Assembly (NCBI GenBank): GCA_034008185.1
Contig: CM067091.1
Coordinates: forward strand, 9,031,799 to 9,095,798
DNA from: Gorsachius magnificus
Taxonomy: Eukaryota; Chordata; Aves; Pelecaniformes; Ardeidae
Direction of reading: 5' to 3'
DNA length: 64,000 nucleotides
Both the position numbers and the translations under genes were made by a program. Position 1 is the first letter of the stretch, and every line of letters begins with the position of its first letter. Shown here piece by piece: positions 11,527-26,146 of this stretch. Under the pieces are notes generated by a model that saw nothing but the letters and a program-made list of their open reading frames with translations, did no database searches and was not told the DNA's origin.

Positions 11527-12929
11527 TGGTCCCGTCCATCCCTCAGGGACGGGGCGGGGGCTTCAGCGCCGCGGGAGCCAGGGAAGCAGCTCCGTGGGAA
11601 GCTGCCTGGGTGGTTTTCAGCCCTGGAGACGGTGTGGTGGCTCCCGAGGGCGGTTCAGGATAAACAGAAGGGAGCCTGGGGAGGTTTGGCCCTGCCAGGA
11701 GGAGGAAGATTCAGCCTCCTTTCAGGCTGGGTGCTCACAGCTGCTCTTGGTATTCTGAGGAAGCAGAATGGAAAGGAGCTGAAAATACCAAACAAAGGTT
11801 TCTTTACAATCACTTTTGTGCTCTTTTTCAACCAGCTGGTGAGTGGGATGCAGTCAGCTGGTTCCTGCAGGAACAGGAATACGCCCGAGCAAATGGAGGG
11901 AAACCCTGGCCCCGTTTGGTCCAGAAGAAGCTTTGCCTCGATCTTCACTAGACCAGTGTTCTGCCTTCAGCAGCTGGGTGGCACCTCACGGGAAGGGGTT
12001 TCTCCTGGCTGTTGGACAGGCCAACCCATTTCACTGGCGGGATGCTGCTCCTGATGCTCCGCATACGTTTTCCCCTTTCCGCTTGGTCATTTTCACCTGG
12101 TTGTAAATTATCCAAAATGTTCTCACAGATTTTAAGATGTGGAGTAATAAGTTGTTCTATATATGCCTTCATCACCCTGCTTGTCTATGACAAATATAAT
12201 CTGTATGTGGAAGTAGAGTCTTAAGAAATAAATCACTCCATCACTTGGTTTCGTGATACGCTGTCTCAGTTTGTCTCCTACTTTCCTTTCTCTGCCACAC
12301 ATCTTCCTTGCAGCTCGGTCCCTGCAGTTTGAAAAGCATCACTTCTCACTCCGGTGACGGTCACTTTGCTCCTCTTCCTCAGCACTGCAGCCTTTCCAGC
12401 TGCTTGGTCATGATCCATGCTCTTTAATCTTTGTTAAATGGATTACCCCTTCTGCACCCATGATAAGACAGCCTTCACAGCAAGAGGAGTTGTCTGACTG
12501 TACAAAAGGCGTATTCTAATGATTTAAGAAATTAAAAATGCAAATCCCTGACCCAAATACTCAGAGGGGTTTGCCCCTGAAGAGCTTACTGATGTTTTGG
12601 TGGGTGTTGTACACTTCGGAGAAGCAGCCTGTGTGTATTCACAGTGAATGGGTTACAGGTGAAATGCATTACTGTTGGTTGCAGCTAATGTGCCCAATTA
12701 CTTCCCCCCCCAAATCACAATGCCTGATTACACCAGGCATTCCTGGCCTGGGGAAGGTTACAGCAGGGGTACCCCTGGGGGCTGTGGGATCCCCAGACTC
12801 TCTGCAGTTGAGGTTTTTGCCTAGGGGTTCCTGTCCAGTCTGGGGAGGGTGAGCACCCTCTCTGCTGTGGAGGGAGCTGGTGGAGGATTTGGCATGGATC
12901 AGGCACACACTGATATCATCCCGCCTGGG
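11527..12929. other. Region upstream of CTPS1, no gene seen
   Basis: The GC content falls off after the island. Open frames on both strands overlap one another and carry no domain or splice logic I recognise. No repeat family is evident. Confidence 0.6.
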
Positions 12930-13002
12930 GACCAAGGTTGATGTTGGAATTGATGATCTTAAGGGTCTTTTCCAGTCTAAATTATTCTGTGATTCCATTC
13001 TA
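12930..13002 (+). mobile_element. CR1 3' tail fragment
   Basis: Contains GATGATCTTAAGGGTCTTTTCCAG-like sequence followed by TTATTCTGTGATTCC, the CR1 3' terminal signature. It is short, old and 5' truncated. The 235-codon frame on the opposite strand (12669-13376) runs through it, which argues that that frame is not a gene. Confidence 0.75.
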
Positions 13003-16000
13003 GGCCATTTGGCATTTGTGGTGGCCAGCAGAGAGCAGCCCCTATCATCCTGCAGTTGGCTGAGACACAGTGCCGTGTCCCCCAGGCTGCTGTGCCGGGA
13101 ATTGGGGTGGTGCTGGGGATGCTGTTCCAGGCTCTCCTTGCTGGCAGTTACTGTGGTCTGTGCTGTGGAAATGTGTGTGTCGGTGGATTCTGTCATTGTC
13201 AGTGTTCCCCTCTTCCAGTGTTCATCTGGCCTGCCAGTATATTTCTCCCTGGACGTGTTCTCCTGTGTGTTGATCAGCTCTGTGGGTGAAGCTGCCCCTT
13301 GCCTTCCCCTTGCTGCTGGTGTGCAGTGACTGTGCACGGTACCCGGTGCCCTTGACGGGACTCTCTGAGAAAGCACTTGCTTTCAGAATTGCCTGGCAGT
13401 GCTGATTTGTTTCTTTGTGAAGAGCTCCTCTTGCTTTCTTCTTATGCAAGTAGCTTGTAAGTGAGAAGAACATCAGTTTGCAACACATTTTTTAAGGAAG
13501 GAGTGGTGATGGGCCTGATGAAGGGGTGACTCTGAGAGTGCAGACATGCAGAAAAGGGGATGGGGGTGGTGTATGTGCACCATCTGTGTGCACTGGCTGA
13601 GAGTGTCCCGTGGCACATCCTGGCAAGGCACAGGGAGGCTGAGTTGTCCCAGGGCTGGGTTTAGACATCCCGGCTTTTCCCATTTCATGAGTGGGGTGTA
13701 AGACATCTGCCTGTGGCAACTCCTTTGTGACTGAAGGCAAGTCCTTACTTTCAGAGGTATATGTAACCTAACTGTGAGCATCTCCTTTTAGACACACAAA
13801 TCATTTCCTCAGTGCCTAATTAAGGCCTCAGGGGCTGGGTATCCAGTGGTGCTTAAGAGATAACTACACTCAGTGGAGCTATTATGAACAGTAAATGGTG
13901 TGGAATAACAGTGACCCAGAAAAGTCAAATCACAAATTTCTCAAGTGATGTAAAATTATGACAACTTTTTTGAGAAGTGGGGCAAAAGTAAGTTTTGACC
14001 TTACCATATCTTGTGCTCAGCTCTTAGTAAAATACAGATTATGAATATTTTCCTTTCAGAAATGTGAAATGAGATTAAATGGATGCACTCTGTTTATTTA
14101 ACAGGATTTGGTTCACAGCAGAACAAATTAACTGGAAAGCATTGTTCAGAGGACTGGCATAGTTCTGGTGAATGTTAATGTGTCACAGGGATTATGCAAG
14201 GTAAGAATATACTGGAATCTGCAAGTACTCGTTATTGTTCAGGTGCCTATTGATGCAGGGAAATGCCTATTATGATATCATATGTATATAGTATTAATGA
14301 TTATAAATTTTAGTAATATATTGGTATATTCTAGTGCTTATTATTATATTGTATTATAATCCTGATTACAGGTATTGGGATTTGTATTTTCTCTGAAAGC
14401 TACGTTTAATTTTTCTTAACAAATTCACTTTGTTTATCATTAGTTTTGTGGGGGTTTTTTTCTTTGATTGGCTTAAAATTCCACAGAAAATTGGATTTTG
14501 CCTAATTTTAATATCTGCAAGATGCAAGCCCTGATCTACAAGCAAAAGGACGCCTGTCAAACCTGCTTCTGTGGGCCCTCATAAACCCACCCAAAGAGCG
14601 TAAGGGGCAATTATCAGATGAAGAGGAGAAATGTGTATGTACATTTTTAAGCAGGCAATGGAGTTTTATTTGCAGTGTTAATGCAAAATGTGGCACATTG
14701 GTAATGAGCGCGCTCCTTTGGTGCATGGACATTGAGAGAGGGGGCTTCCTACAAACAGGTACCTTGGCAGACGTGTTGGAGGGATTGATGTGAGACGGTG
14801 GTGTCCCTAAGGTCACTACTTTGTGTGTAGCTCATGATGTTCCTGCCATTTCCAAGGGCTGCCTCCACAGCACTGGAGGTGGTGGGAGTGTTCCGCTTTT
14901 TTGCTGTGGCTGTGCCTTCATAGCCTCTATTTCTGCACTCACTAATTAACGCCCACGCAGAATATATTATCTTAAGCCTTCAGGTGTGAGCCAGCTGTCC
15001 ACTAACCTGAATCACACTGACACCCTGTATTCTGAGATCTTGCTGCCAAAAGAGAGCATTTCAGCTATGGCTTTGCCGTATTTCTTGGCTTTAGTTCCAC
15101 CTGAGAAGCAGGAAGCCCCCTCTGCAACGGTTCCTGGGTGGTGTGTGATGAGCAGGGCTGGGTTCGTAAGTATTGAAACAAACCTGCGTTTCAAAAGAAC
15201 AAGCAAACACTGATGGGATGTGCCTGACATGGTATTGAGTGCCTGCAGCATAGATGTGTTCCCCAGGTTAGTTGTTTATTCTCCTCTTGCAGGCTGTGGA
15301 GACACGTGCATCTCTCGTAGGCGCTGCCCCGAGAAGAGATAACTGACATCCAAGAAGCGTCTGCTTCTCTAGTAAGGATGAACAGTTATAGCAGCCGGGA
15401 CTTTTGCAGCCTCCTCTTAGCATGGTGACTCCTGAAGATGAAAATGTGAGCTATTGCAACAAGATTTTAAGAACGGGGCATCAGTTCAGGCCAGTAACTC
15501 TTCTTTGCTATGAGGGGTGAGACAAGCAGCTAAAGATGGCCCTGCACTGGAGCATTTCTGATGGTGATGGGATATCCAGGAGCTTGGCTAAGACCATGTG
15601 GAAAAGAGTCTGGCAGCTCTGTGGGCTCACTGCCACCACACCACTGGGCAGCACTGCAGAGAAAACATGGTGCCTTTATTGTTCCCAGTATTGCATATCA
15701 CCACACACAGCTGGTATTTACACTTAATGCCTGTCTCGGTCGTATCATGGTGGGTGGGTTTGAGCTCATACTCTTCCGACTGTTGCCTACTCCAAATGCC
15801 TTCCCCACACCCCAAATGGCAACGGTGTGGGTGAGGACATCCCTGACACCATCCCCAACCACCCTGACCTGTCCCTTGGTGGCAGCAGAGGGCTTTGCAG
15901 GAGAAGGCTGCCTCTCCTCTGGCTTAAGCTGGCTGTCACCCTGCTCTGCCTGAGCCCAGAGACAGCCCTGCTCTGTCCCTAAGAGCTTGATGCAGTATCT

Positions 16001-16570
16001 GGGGTGAGCCAAACCCTTGAAGTCTTGCAAAATCAAATGTCCTTTCCTTTTGCTTAAAATTGCTTGCCCTTCTTGCAGTTTATAAAAGTTTTTAGTCTTT
16101 TTTTTTTTTAATTTTTTTTTCCTTGACTGTGCTGTGCAGTTTGAGAACTTCACGGAAACCTGCAAAACTTTTACCCCAAGGCACCCTCTCAGACAGGAAG
16201 GCATTGGCACCATCCAGCCATGCACCAGAATGATCATTTACACAGCGCCAGCAGACGTGCAGGAGGTGCAGCTACTCCACCCCTTCTGCTCCCCTCTGTG
16301 CCATGCAGGGCATGCCAAAGCAGCATCTGCAGAAAGTGTTAATTCACGCAGATCCAGCTCGTTTGTGTAGCACCAACTGCCATATACTGCAAACCACGAG
16401 GAGCAACGTGAAATGTTATGTAGAGAACGTATCTGAATGCTACCCTTCACTTGGAGGAGTGCACAAAGCCTCCCGTTGACAAGATGAAGCAGTTCTCATG
16501 CTGCTGAAGTGCTCTGGACATCTCTGCCTCTGAGTACCTGTAGAAACCATCATTGGCTGTTTTTCAGTAG
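13003..16570. other. Intergenic, no gene seen
   Basis: Single-copy-looking sequence. An AT-rich tract lies at 14275-14360 and a T-rich run at 16098-16121. I see no exon, RNA gene or transposon in it. Confidence 0.55.
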
Positions 16571-16622
16571 TAGATGATCTCCCGAGGTCCCTTCCAACCC
16601 TTGCCATTCTGTGATTCTGTGA
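16571..16622 (+). mobile_element. CR1 3' terminal fragment
   Basis: AGATGATCTCCCGAGGTCCC, then TTCCAACCCTTGCCATTCTG and a TGTGATTCTGTGA end, the CR1 tail with its 8-base terminal repeat. Only about 50 bases remain. Confidence 0.75.
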
Positions 16623-19600
16623 ATGTTGCAGGCAGCTAAAAATCAGGACATGAGAGTGATTTCCACCTGCCCTTCTCCACAGTCACCTTCAGTTTTACTC
16701 TGTGGCTGCTGAAGCGGTGATGATATAGTTCCTACTGCAATCCAGATGCCCACAAAGAGGCTTCTTCAGTGGTGGAAGTGGCAGTTCTCTCTTAGTAATG
16801 GAGGTGTGTACTACCGGAGGTACAACACTGCTCTTCCTTCTGTAGAGAAGACTGTAAAAATTCAAATTTTTCAATTTTTCCTGACCAGTTCCTTTAACGT
16901 GGATCAAAGCTGCTGCAGTGGTCAGCCAGGCCTTGGAACACACTGGAGAAGCTCTTCCATGTTTGGTTTCCACTGTGTGCTGACCACTGGATTTCACCTG
17001 CTGTTTCATTGTCATAAACTTAGCAGGGGTGATGTGGAGTCATTGGCAAGCAGCAAGCAGACTGTACAGAATTTGATTTGGGAAGAAAATCTCCTTTTAC
17101 AGGTGGGGTCCATCCCCACATAGCAGGACGTTCCCCTTGGGCCTTCTGTACGGCTTTTTTCAGGTTCCATGTGCAGAATTAATACAGGCTTTGTGTAAAG
17201 TGTTCAAATCCTTTACTGAGTCTGCACTTTTGCTCTGAACTTGATCAGGTTTTCACCAAAATGAGAAGTAAACACATTTGTTGCCCTGAGTGACAAAGGG
17301 GTCTGGGCAGATCTTACAAAAGATGAAAAGTAAGACAGGAATAAGAGCTGCAGGAGGAAGGTGCACGGTGTACTGCAAGTTCTGTGATAGCTCTCATTCT
17401 CTCATCTTGCCCAGCAGATGGCTGCGCTCTGTCTTCTCCCAAAAGGTCCACTAGATGGTGGAATTGAACAGTAAAAGAGGAGTTTCTGAAGTAAGAAAGG
17501 GACGTGGCCAAGCAGTGGTGACATCCGTGGGGACCTCAGAGCTGCTCTGGGACCAAGTACGGGAGGACCACATGCGCCGTGAGAGTTGGATGGCATATGG
17601 CAGTGCCCTTCCTTCTGCGGTGCCATCTCAAACTAGCTGTAGGTTGTCCCACTGGGACTGAGGAATTGTGATCCTTCCTGGTTGGTCTTGATTCTTTCAG
17701 GTGGGGTTTCTTCACTTTCAGGACTCTTCCTATCTACTTTTTTTTCTCCACGAAGAAGGGTCTCTTTCCTAGGAAGCAAGGAGTGAACCCAGTGAGTTGC
17801 TGTGGAGCTCAGCCATGCTATAGGAAGGAAACGTTTTGGCCAGGGGACTGTGACCTAAGAAGACAGCAGTGAGCAGAGCTGGCTGAGAACAGGGCAACAC
17901 ATCACCAGAAAGGGGGTGGGTAGGAAGAAGAAGGTTTGCAAATGCAGAAGGCAGCATGTACTGAGGATTAAAGATCTCCAATCTGTATGATAAAGCCTGT
18001 GCTGCCTTTGGACAGAGTGCTGGACTGAGTCCAGCTCTCCATCCTCGCTCCTGGGAGGTCATGTCACAGTTCCGTGCCTCACTTTCTCCTGTGTAAGGTG
18101 GAGTTAAGGATTCTGACCCTTTTGGGACAGTCTTGATATCTACAATGAAAAGGGCATTAGATCGCTGTGTTTTCATTACTGACTCTGCTGGTGACTTGTG
18201 AACCTGTGTCCTCCCTGCCTGGAGTCAGAAAGAGATGAAGCTTTAGCTCCGCTCATGAGACTGGCCAGCCAGGGGGCTGCATTCTCGTTTCCCTCACTTC
18301 GATTAGAGTTGCATCTCCCACATAAAGCAAACAGAGATCTGCCAAAGGCAGCTCCAGTTCAAGGGGTGACAAATGCTGATTGAGCTGCTGGTCACTGTTT
18401 GGCCAGCCTGCTGCAGGTGCAGTCTGCAGGCTCTCATATTTGCAGCAAGATGCATGCAGATTTCATGCATGGAGAAGTTGCAGACCCAGAATAAGACATT
18501 TTCCTTTGAAAAAATGAAGTTTCTTTCTCTGAGGGGTGCTGTGTTGGTGACAGCTTTGCTGGACACCTTCTTTGGGAGGAGAGAAGCCAGACAGACCATC
18601 TGAAGCTGAAGGGGTGTACTCGGCTCCTCCAGGTTCTGGGTTTCCAGTTTGTGCATTCTAGAGAGGCCAGCTGCCACACAGTCTGTTAGGGAGGTGTGCA
18701 AGGACAAGAGGCAGGATTATCAAGAGCTGCTTCTCTACCTGCATGACTGAGCAAAATTTAATTACGTCTCCTCCCAGGAGAGCTAGCTGATCCTTGTACA
18801 TGAACCATGCAAGTTTCCTAACAACCTGAAGTGCTGTGACAGTTCTGCTAGTCCTCCAGCCTGGCAAGTTGCCTCTAATAATGACCAGGGAAAGCTGGTA
18901 CAAGGACTCTGTAGCGAGTCGTTCAAGAAAAAGAATGGTATAGGGGAAAAGAGACTTGCTACCCCCAGGCAATGTGCCAGTTGGATTTTGCCCTGAATCA
19001 TCTGCCTTTAATGTTTCTAGCCTGTCATATTTCCATACAGTCATTTACATCTGTCTCTTTAATGTTGTGAGCTTGACCATCTGGGGGATTCCTCTGGTGC
19101 CTCTTATGCCAGCATCCAAATCTTCATGCTGCTGTTTTTGTATTTTCAAGACTTAAATTTTATCTGCTGTCAGGTAACACCTTCTGTTCTTATTGACCAA
19201 GGAGACTAATTGTTCCCTTTCCCCTTAGTAGCAGCAGGTAGCCGTTGTAAATTTATCTCTCAGAGATGCTCATCAGACATGGTCATGGTAAGGAACAAAG
19301 TTCTGAAGAAGGGGCTTGGTGCAGAGAGGTGAGAGGACTAGGGAGAGACCTGCAGGAGCCTTTGTGGAGGTGACTTCACCCGGGATGCCAGGGTGTGCTA
19401 GCAGGTTCCACAAGCAAACACGAGCCATACCTGCTACTTATGCATTTGTCAGTCACGCATGTCTTGCTATTGTGGCAAGGAAAACTTGTCTGTCCAGGTG
19501 TTCGATAAATGGTCAGAATTTGCTGCAATGGGACCTTCTGCATGGGGACAAAAAGGTCATTGCCAGCCACAGAATAGGGGGCTCGGTACTGTACAAGACA

Positions 19601-22600
19601 ATGCAATCTCTTGGTAAAATGTCAGATTTGGAAAACCTGAAGCATGACCTCTGCAGAGCAGGGCAGGAACATTCAGCACAACAGTGAGCTGCCAAGAGGC
19701 AAAGCAGGTTTGGGTCTCATTATTTGCAATGTATGATACATAAACAGAGTGTGACCAAGGTTTATTTTAATGACTGCTGTTTGTGGTAGCCAAGCATGCC
19801 GAGGCCCAGAGGAGGATGTGAGGTGCTGCACAGGCACACCTTGAGAGGTCCCCTCTTCCCCAAACAATTCATATCCTCAACAGAGAAGTCAGAGAAAAGA
19901 ATAAGCGTGATTCTCTATAACATTTTTCCTCGAGTTAAAATATCTACCAGCCTCATTGTTCCCCCGGTGGCTTTTTGGCTACATCACATCTAAACCTTGA
20001 TCCAAGAGGGACATTTGCAGGTATATGCTTGTAGAAATCACGTCTGTTCATGTGTGTGTTTATGTATTGAGTAGCGTATGACCAAGTGAAGGCCAGAGGC
20101 TGACCCCTGTCCTCACACTGGGTCTGTGTGCCATTTGGTCAGGATCGGAATGCCACACACACACACTGCTAATTTAACATCACTGCTATTAAATTAGGTG
20201 GAACTGGTCCATAGGAGACTTGTGCATCACAGGAAACCACCGTGGGGAAACACCGATTCTGAGCAGAATCCCAGAGGAGGTTTGGGGATGTGGAGTTACG
20301 CTTGTCCCTAATTCAGGATGCTTTTGTGGATGTGCCAAAGACTGGAATTTTATTTAAGTACTGGTTCTCTGCCACATGCTGTGTAAGTGTCCCAACAGCT
20401 CACTGACCACAGAGAACAACTCATCTGGAACTAATTTAAAGTTCTGGTAACATACATTATTATTTCTGTACCCATCTTTAAACCTACACTGACAATATTT
20501 GCATTGTAATGATTGAACTCTCTGCTTTCCCCTCAACATTCACCTGGTAGTAAAGGTGATTTCTGGATAACTGGAGAACACGGAGACTTCCCATTCCTGT
20601 GGGCGTGGTCTCTCCTCAGTGCAGGATGCAGCTCTATCCAAGGCATAAGGGAGCTGCTTTTTCCCAACAGTGCAGGGGAAGGTTTAGAGTGCTCAAGTGC
20701 AAGAAATACGTTTTAGGGACTAGCATCAGCCAGGCAGTTCTGGGAGAAAGTTGGCCTCTCCCACAAGTTTGTAGGTGCCTCTTTGAAGATGGTGATCTAG
20801 GGATGAAGGCACTTGGTGTTTTACTGAAGGTCACATAAGATTTCTGGCAGAGTTAAGGGTTGAGATCAGATTTCCATGTTTCACTCCACAACGTAAATCT
20901 GACAAGATCACCGTCTTGTGCAGAGAACAGATGACACAGACTCTCACCCAGGTGTCACTTTCCCTCGGGTTCTTTTGCCTGTAAAAAAGGTAGCATCCTC
21001 CTTCCTTTTAGGAGCAGAGCATATGCGATCATCGGGAGGGGAGACAGCAATGTGCATGAGCCATGGGGACCTGACCTTGGCTAAAGGACAGCGAAGCACA
21101 GCTCAACACATGCAGAAGGAGCTGCACTGACCAAGTGCAAAGCAGAGGAACTGGAGTGAGAGGACACCAGCATGAGCAGAGGGTGTGAGGAATCAAATGG
21201 GCAAATGTACAGACAGAAGAGTTTTCAGGCCGGCGTGGCTAGCTGAGAAAGACCAGGTCACACAGTGACGCTCTTGTGAGTCCCTTCCTGGCAAGCTGGG
21301 TGAAGAGAGGGGGGCATAAGGGATCCAGAGAGAGAATGAAGGAAATTCAGGTTGACACACACTGAACCCTGAGAGGGGAAGGCTGCCCGGGGGAATCCTT
21401 GGGTAGAATTCTGTAGAGGTGAAGCTGAGATAGCAAGGAAACCACACAGAAGCAGCTGAGCTCATGTTCTGCCCAAATCGTCTGTGGGTCTGCTGTCCCA
21501 TGCTGAGAGGTGGCAGCTCTGTGGGCACATCCATGGGCTCAGCATCAGGTGGGGTAATTTTGGTCAGCATCCTAAGCCAAAGAAAGGTTTTGCCTCTAAC
21601 AACCAGCCCCCCTGGCTGCAGCTGGTAATGGGAATAGCGTATCAGCAGAACTGGTGTGGTGGTTTCAAGAGCTGGGTGGGCTTTGAGCCACCGGATCTAA
21701 CACCCTCTTAATAATCTCCTGAGTCCCTGCAAAAACTTTGGCTGTGTGAATAGCAGGTATACTACAACACATGCCATGACTGAGCAGAAGCCCTGATGAA
21801 GAGCTTGTCACCATCACTGACATCCCCATATCCACCGCGAAGGGTGATAGCAGCTCCACGATGCAGTCATTTAAGGGACACCCGCCAGTCTGAAATGTCT
21901 TTCACTCTCTTACACTGATTTTTTTGGACTCCTACACTTTGAACCCAACTCTGCAGGTGGCATCTTCCTCCTTCTCTGCCATATAGTTTATAATTTTGAA
22001 GAGGCAAAAAAGTTGAGGGATTTCAATTCCTTTCTGAATGTGTGTGTGCTGCCCTTGTTGGTGGGTAACGAGTGTATCATGTGAGCAGCGTGGGATCTCT
22101 CGGAATGGACCACATGGAAAAGGACAAATCACTTGTAGTTCATATAGTCTTAAAGGCAGCAAACCCGTGCTTTAAGTGCTCTTTAAAATCTTATGTGATT
22201 GGATTATTCATCTTTATGAAATGTGTAAGAAAAACAGTGACTTTCAGTTGATTCAATTGCAGAATATTTTGAACTTCTATTTCATTCAATCAAAACTCCC
22301 GAAATAAAACCATTTGCATTCTATTTCTACCAGGCTGATGTAGCTGTAATGGGTTTTTAATTTAAAGGCCACTTCACAGCTAATTTTTATACAGTTTTTG
22401 CTTAACTGTCAATGAGGAAATATTCACACACTTGTGCTACTAATTTCTGCCTAAATTTATAATATTTCCCTGCACAAAGTGAGTCATTATAGAAGAAACC
22501 CTCAAGTGCAGTCAAAGGATTTTGGTGCACTGCCCTGCTGAGCCGCAGTCAAGCTAACGCTTCCAGCTCATTTTGTTAAACATTCCTGCAAACCCCGCTC

Positions 22601-23347
22601 TGCGCCTGCAGACAAGACAGGCTGTTGAGCATGAGCAGGTTATAAACTTGAATCCTTGCTGCGAAGAGACCAACGTTATGAAAGACATGAAAGAATAAAG
22701 AGCTCAAAGGGAAGGAAGGTGTGAAAAGACAGGCAACACCTGCACGCTGAGCTACCCGCACCTCGGCAGGGACGCTGCAGGAACAGCTGGGAGCTCTACA
22801 ACCTGCGATACACTGGCTGAGCACGCCAGGTAATAAGATTTATTTGTTCCAGCCAGGAGAAGTAGAAGAAACTCGGGCAGGAACAGAGGAAAGCTCTGCA
22901 CACGCACACCTGGGTTGTTTTCAGATATAAATGAGCGCCATTCATCGCCTTCATTTTAGGAGACAGGGAACAGCAAGCGGTCCTGCAAATGGCCCAGCCA
23001 GGTGGCCGGGAGCATCAGGAGTGTAAACTCAGCAATATTCACACCACGGCGAAACAGTTGGCATCTTTATTTGATCTCTCCCTCTTGATCTCTCTAGCAT
23101 AAGGATGAGCACGGTCTTAAGAGTCCAGTAGTGAGAAGGAGCTGTGCCACAATAGCGGGGCGGAGAGCAGGCTTTTGTCCCTGCCACCACCCCAGGGCCT
23201 CGTCCTGCTGTGTTTGCAGAGGGGAAATCTGGATGGGCCAGAGGAATTTTAATCCTGAATGATTTCCACATTCTTTCCAGCCTGGCAAAGGATTCTGCTG
23301 AGGCATAAACTGCCTTGTCCAGCTCAGCCTGTCCTACATCTGATAAA

Positions 23348-23383
23348 TTAATTGAGGATTTAATTGAGGTATTAATTGAGGCA
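23348..23383. repeat. 12-base tandem repeat, 3 copies
   Basis: Three successive units of TTAATTGAGG plus two variable bases (AT, TA, CA). Confidence 0.8.
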
Positions 23384-25236
23384 TTCTGCCAGTTACCACA
23401 ACATAAGTAGTCAGCTTCCCAGAGTCAGAGCTTTCCAGTCTGTTTGGCCTCAGTCCTGTAAACAACTAAATACCATCAACCTCCTCCAAAATCCCTGGAG
23501 TGGTAGGTGCTAGAAACTTCAGAGATCAGTATCCTTTCTGCAGGCCTGAGTGCTCTGTTTCTTGCCCAGTGCTTGCCTAATGGCTTAACTGTGTTGTGTT
23601 GCCTGCAGCTCAAGGATGAAAGTTCACTTAGGAAGCAGAACTGCTGAAAAGTCTTTTTTCCCTCAGTGTACAAGTTCTGCAGCTGCAGCTGATTGTGCTG
23701 TTTATTAGATCTGATTCTGGCATTTGTTGTTGCATCCCAGGAAGATGTTTAGCTTTTGTTCTCAAAATGATACAATACCCAGAGATATTTCTATCTTCAT
23801 TCAGTGCATTTGTGCAAATTGGAGCTGTAATATGTAACACAGCTGTAAGGTAATAGCTGCACTTCGATTAAATTTGAGTTCCTGAGCTATACCATCTAGA
23901 ACCAGAAACTTGAAGGGATTATCTCTAAACCTGAGGGGCTCACTCTGGTCTTACTCAAATTGGTACGAATGGGAAACAATTTAATGGGATAATCATGGGA
24001 CAAGGGGGCAGAAGCTGGTCTGCACTTTCTTCCCTTTATTAAACTTTTGTAGCCAACTGCAGAATTTTGTTTTGGCCTTGATTTCAAACAGAGCAACATA
24101 GGGCTTGGCTTTTAGCTACTGAGAGAGAGACCAAACTTCTCGCTAAGTCTCAACGCTGAAACTCTGCATCTTTGTCACCACTGTTGTAGAGACAAATGCA
24201 CTATTGTGCATGTTGGCACAGTCCCTGAGTGATGGGAACCTGAGATTGCATGAGACCCCTAAGCATCACTGGAGCTTAATAGCAATACTGCTTTTTCTGT
24301 CTCCCCATCTCAAGACAAAACAGGATTTTTCAGTATTATAAGAACTGAAAAGCATGATTCTTCCAGGTTTCTGTGCTACGGCCCTGACTACATTTTATTG
24401 CAATAACATCCCCCTTCCTCCATGATTGTGTGGTGCTGGCACTGCATGTCAACAGGCCCTTCCCGTGACCCCAGACCTTGCCACACCCCTTGTCCTCTGG
24501 GTGCCCAGACACATCTCCCTCAGCTCCCTGCCCTGTCCCTGTACCACTGTAGTACCGCCACATCCCATCCAGGGCCCTTGAGCCCCCTCACTGTGCTATG
24601 ACCACTCCTCACCTACCAAAATTCACCCGCTGAGTAGGTCAGTGGGCTTATGCTGTGGCTGTCCCAAGGCTACACCTGTGTCCCAGGATGTGTGTGTTGG
24701 TTGACTTGCAAACTGTTGCCCAGCAGAATGCAAAGTCTTCAGGATGGGATGCTTGTGTTACAGCGATCTGTTGGGTTTTGTATTTACATGAAGTTAACAG
24801 CTTTGAGACCTCTATTTCTCTGACAAAATTGATAGAAATTTCTCAGCAGGTCAACTGAGACTGACAGACATACCCCTGAATAGACTTTACCTGGACTACT
24901 CCCATGGTTACACATACATCTTGATGCTGTAAAGTTTTTACTCTACTTCTGCCTTTCCAAAGGTGGTCTACAAAGGGAAATGCAGCTCTGTGTTCTGAGA
25001 GCACGGAGCATGGTTTCCTGTTCGGCACGGAGCACTCGAGTGGTTTGTGAGGTTTTGTCCCAGTGTTCACTACCACAGACATAGCTGTCCCTCTGGATGG
25101 TGAGGGAGCGGATGTGCTGGCTCATGTTCTGTGCAATGGCATGTTCAGGAGGAGAGGAATAGGAAGGCAACCTCAGGATGGGAAAGGTGATGTCCAGAGT
25201 TGTGTGCCAGTCTCACCTGTATTTGACATGAAGATG

Positions 25237-25281
25237 ACCTTGATTAGCCATGATAAAAGATTACCTTGATTAGCCATGATA
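25237..25281. repeat. Direct repeat of 19 bases at 26-base spacing
   Basis: ACCTTGATTAGCCATGATA occurs at 25237-25255 and again at 25263-25281: a perfect local duplication. Confidence 0.85.
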
Positions 25282-26146
25282 CAAGCACTGCTTATTTGTG
25301 TTGGATGGTCAGCCAACAATGTCAGCCAATCTCCCAGCTCTTTGTGAGCCGTTGACCAGACCAAATCCACATACTTTGTCCTTTTTGCCTCCCATACATC
25401 AACACGAAGGAGTATCCCTTCTATGTGGGCTGCCATAGTACATTAATTCTCTCAACACTGGCAGGGTGTCCCAGTTTTCTACAACTCCTGGCTGGCAAAG
25501 CCATATGCGAAGGAAGTATGTGCCTGCTGCTAAGCCCATCAACATCAACAGAGTCATTGTGTCAGCCTTCCAGCAGTAGTTACCTCCTGCATGTAAGCAT
25601 GAGATCAGTCATCCTAGACACGTAATCACAGAAAGAGATCCCATTGTGTCTGATCTCAGTACAGAGCTGCTCTTGTAATCTCAGTCACCTTGTTGCATCC
25701 AATGTGTTTGCCAATTTACAAGCCAATCTAAGTATAAGGTGTACTGAATAATGTCTCTTCCCTTCTGAAATGTAGACGCTTGCTGGGTGGGCGTTTCTCT
25801 TCTCACGAGGTAGTAAGCCAGTGGCACGCTAGGCTGCATCACCCAAGAGGTGTGCAATCTATCTCCAGTGTGGTGAGAGACTCCATAATTTAGTGGAAAA
25901 TGATCAGAACTCCACAAATGAGAGATCGATGGACAGTGAATCTGAATGGCATCTCTGAGGGAGTCCAAGAAGGAAGTTCTCCAAAATGGAATCATACATC
26001 AGGAAAGTTATCCTCAGCAAATACAGGATGAGGGGATAGATTTTCAGAAAGACAGTGCCCCAGCTGTTCTACATGGCTGAATTTCATGAGAGAAAGACAT
26101 TTCAGGTTGACTCTTGCTGCCAATATTTTCTTTCATTTCTTTACTT

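Noticed and set aside
11139..11663. Several Arg/Ala/Pro-rich frames in the CpG island
   Set aside because: High GC content suppresses stops; overlapping frames on both strands have the same low-complexity look.
12669..13376. 235-codon open frame on the minus strand
   Set aside because: It runs antisense through a CR1 3' tail (12930-13002), overlaps a 149-codon frame on the other strand and shows no domain, so chance is the simplest explanation.
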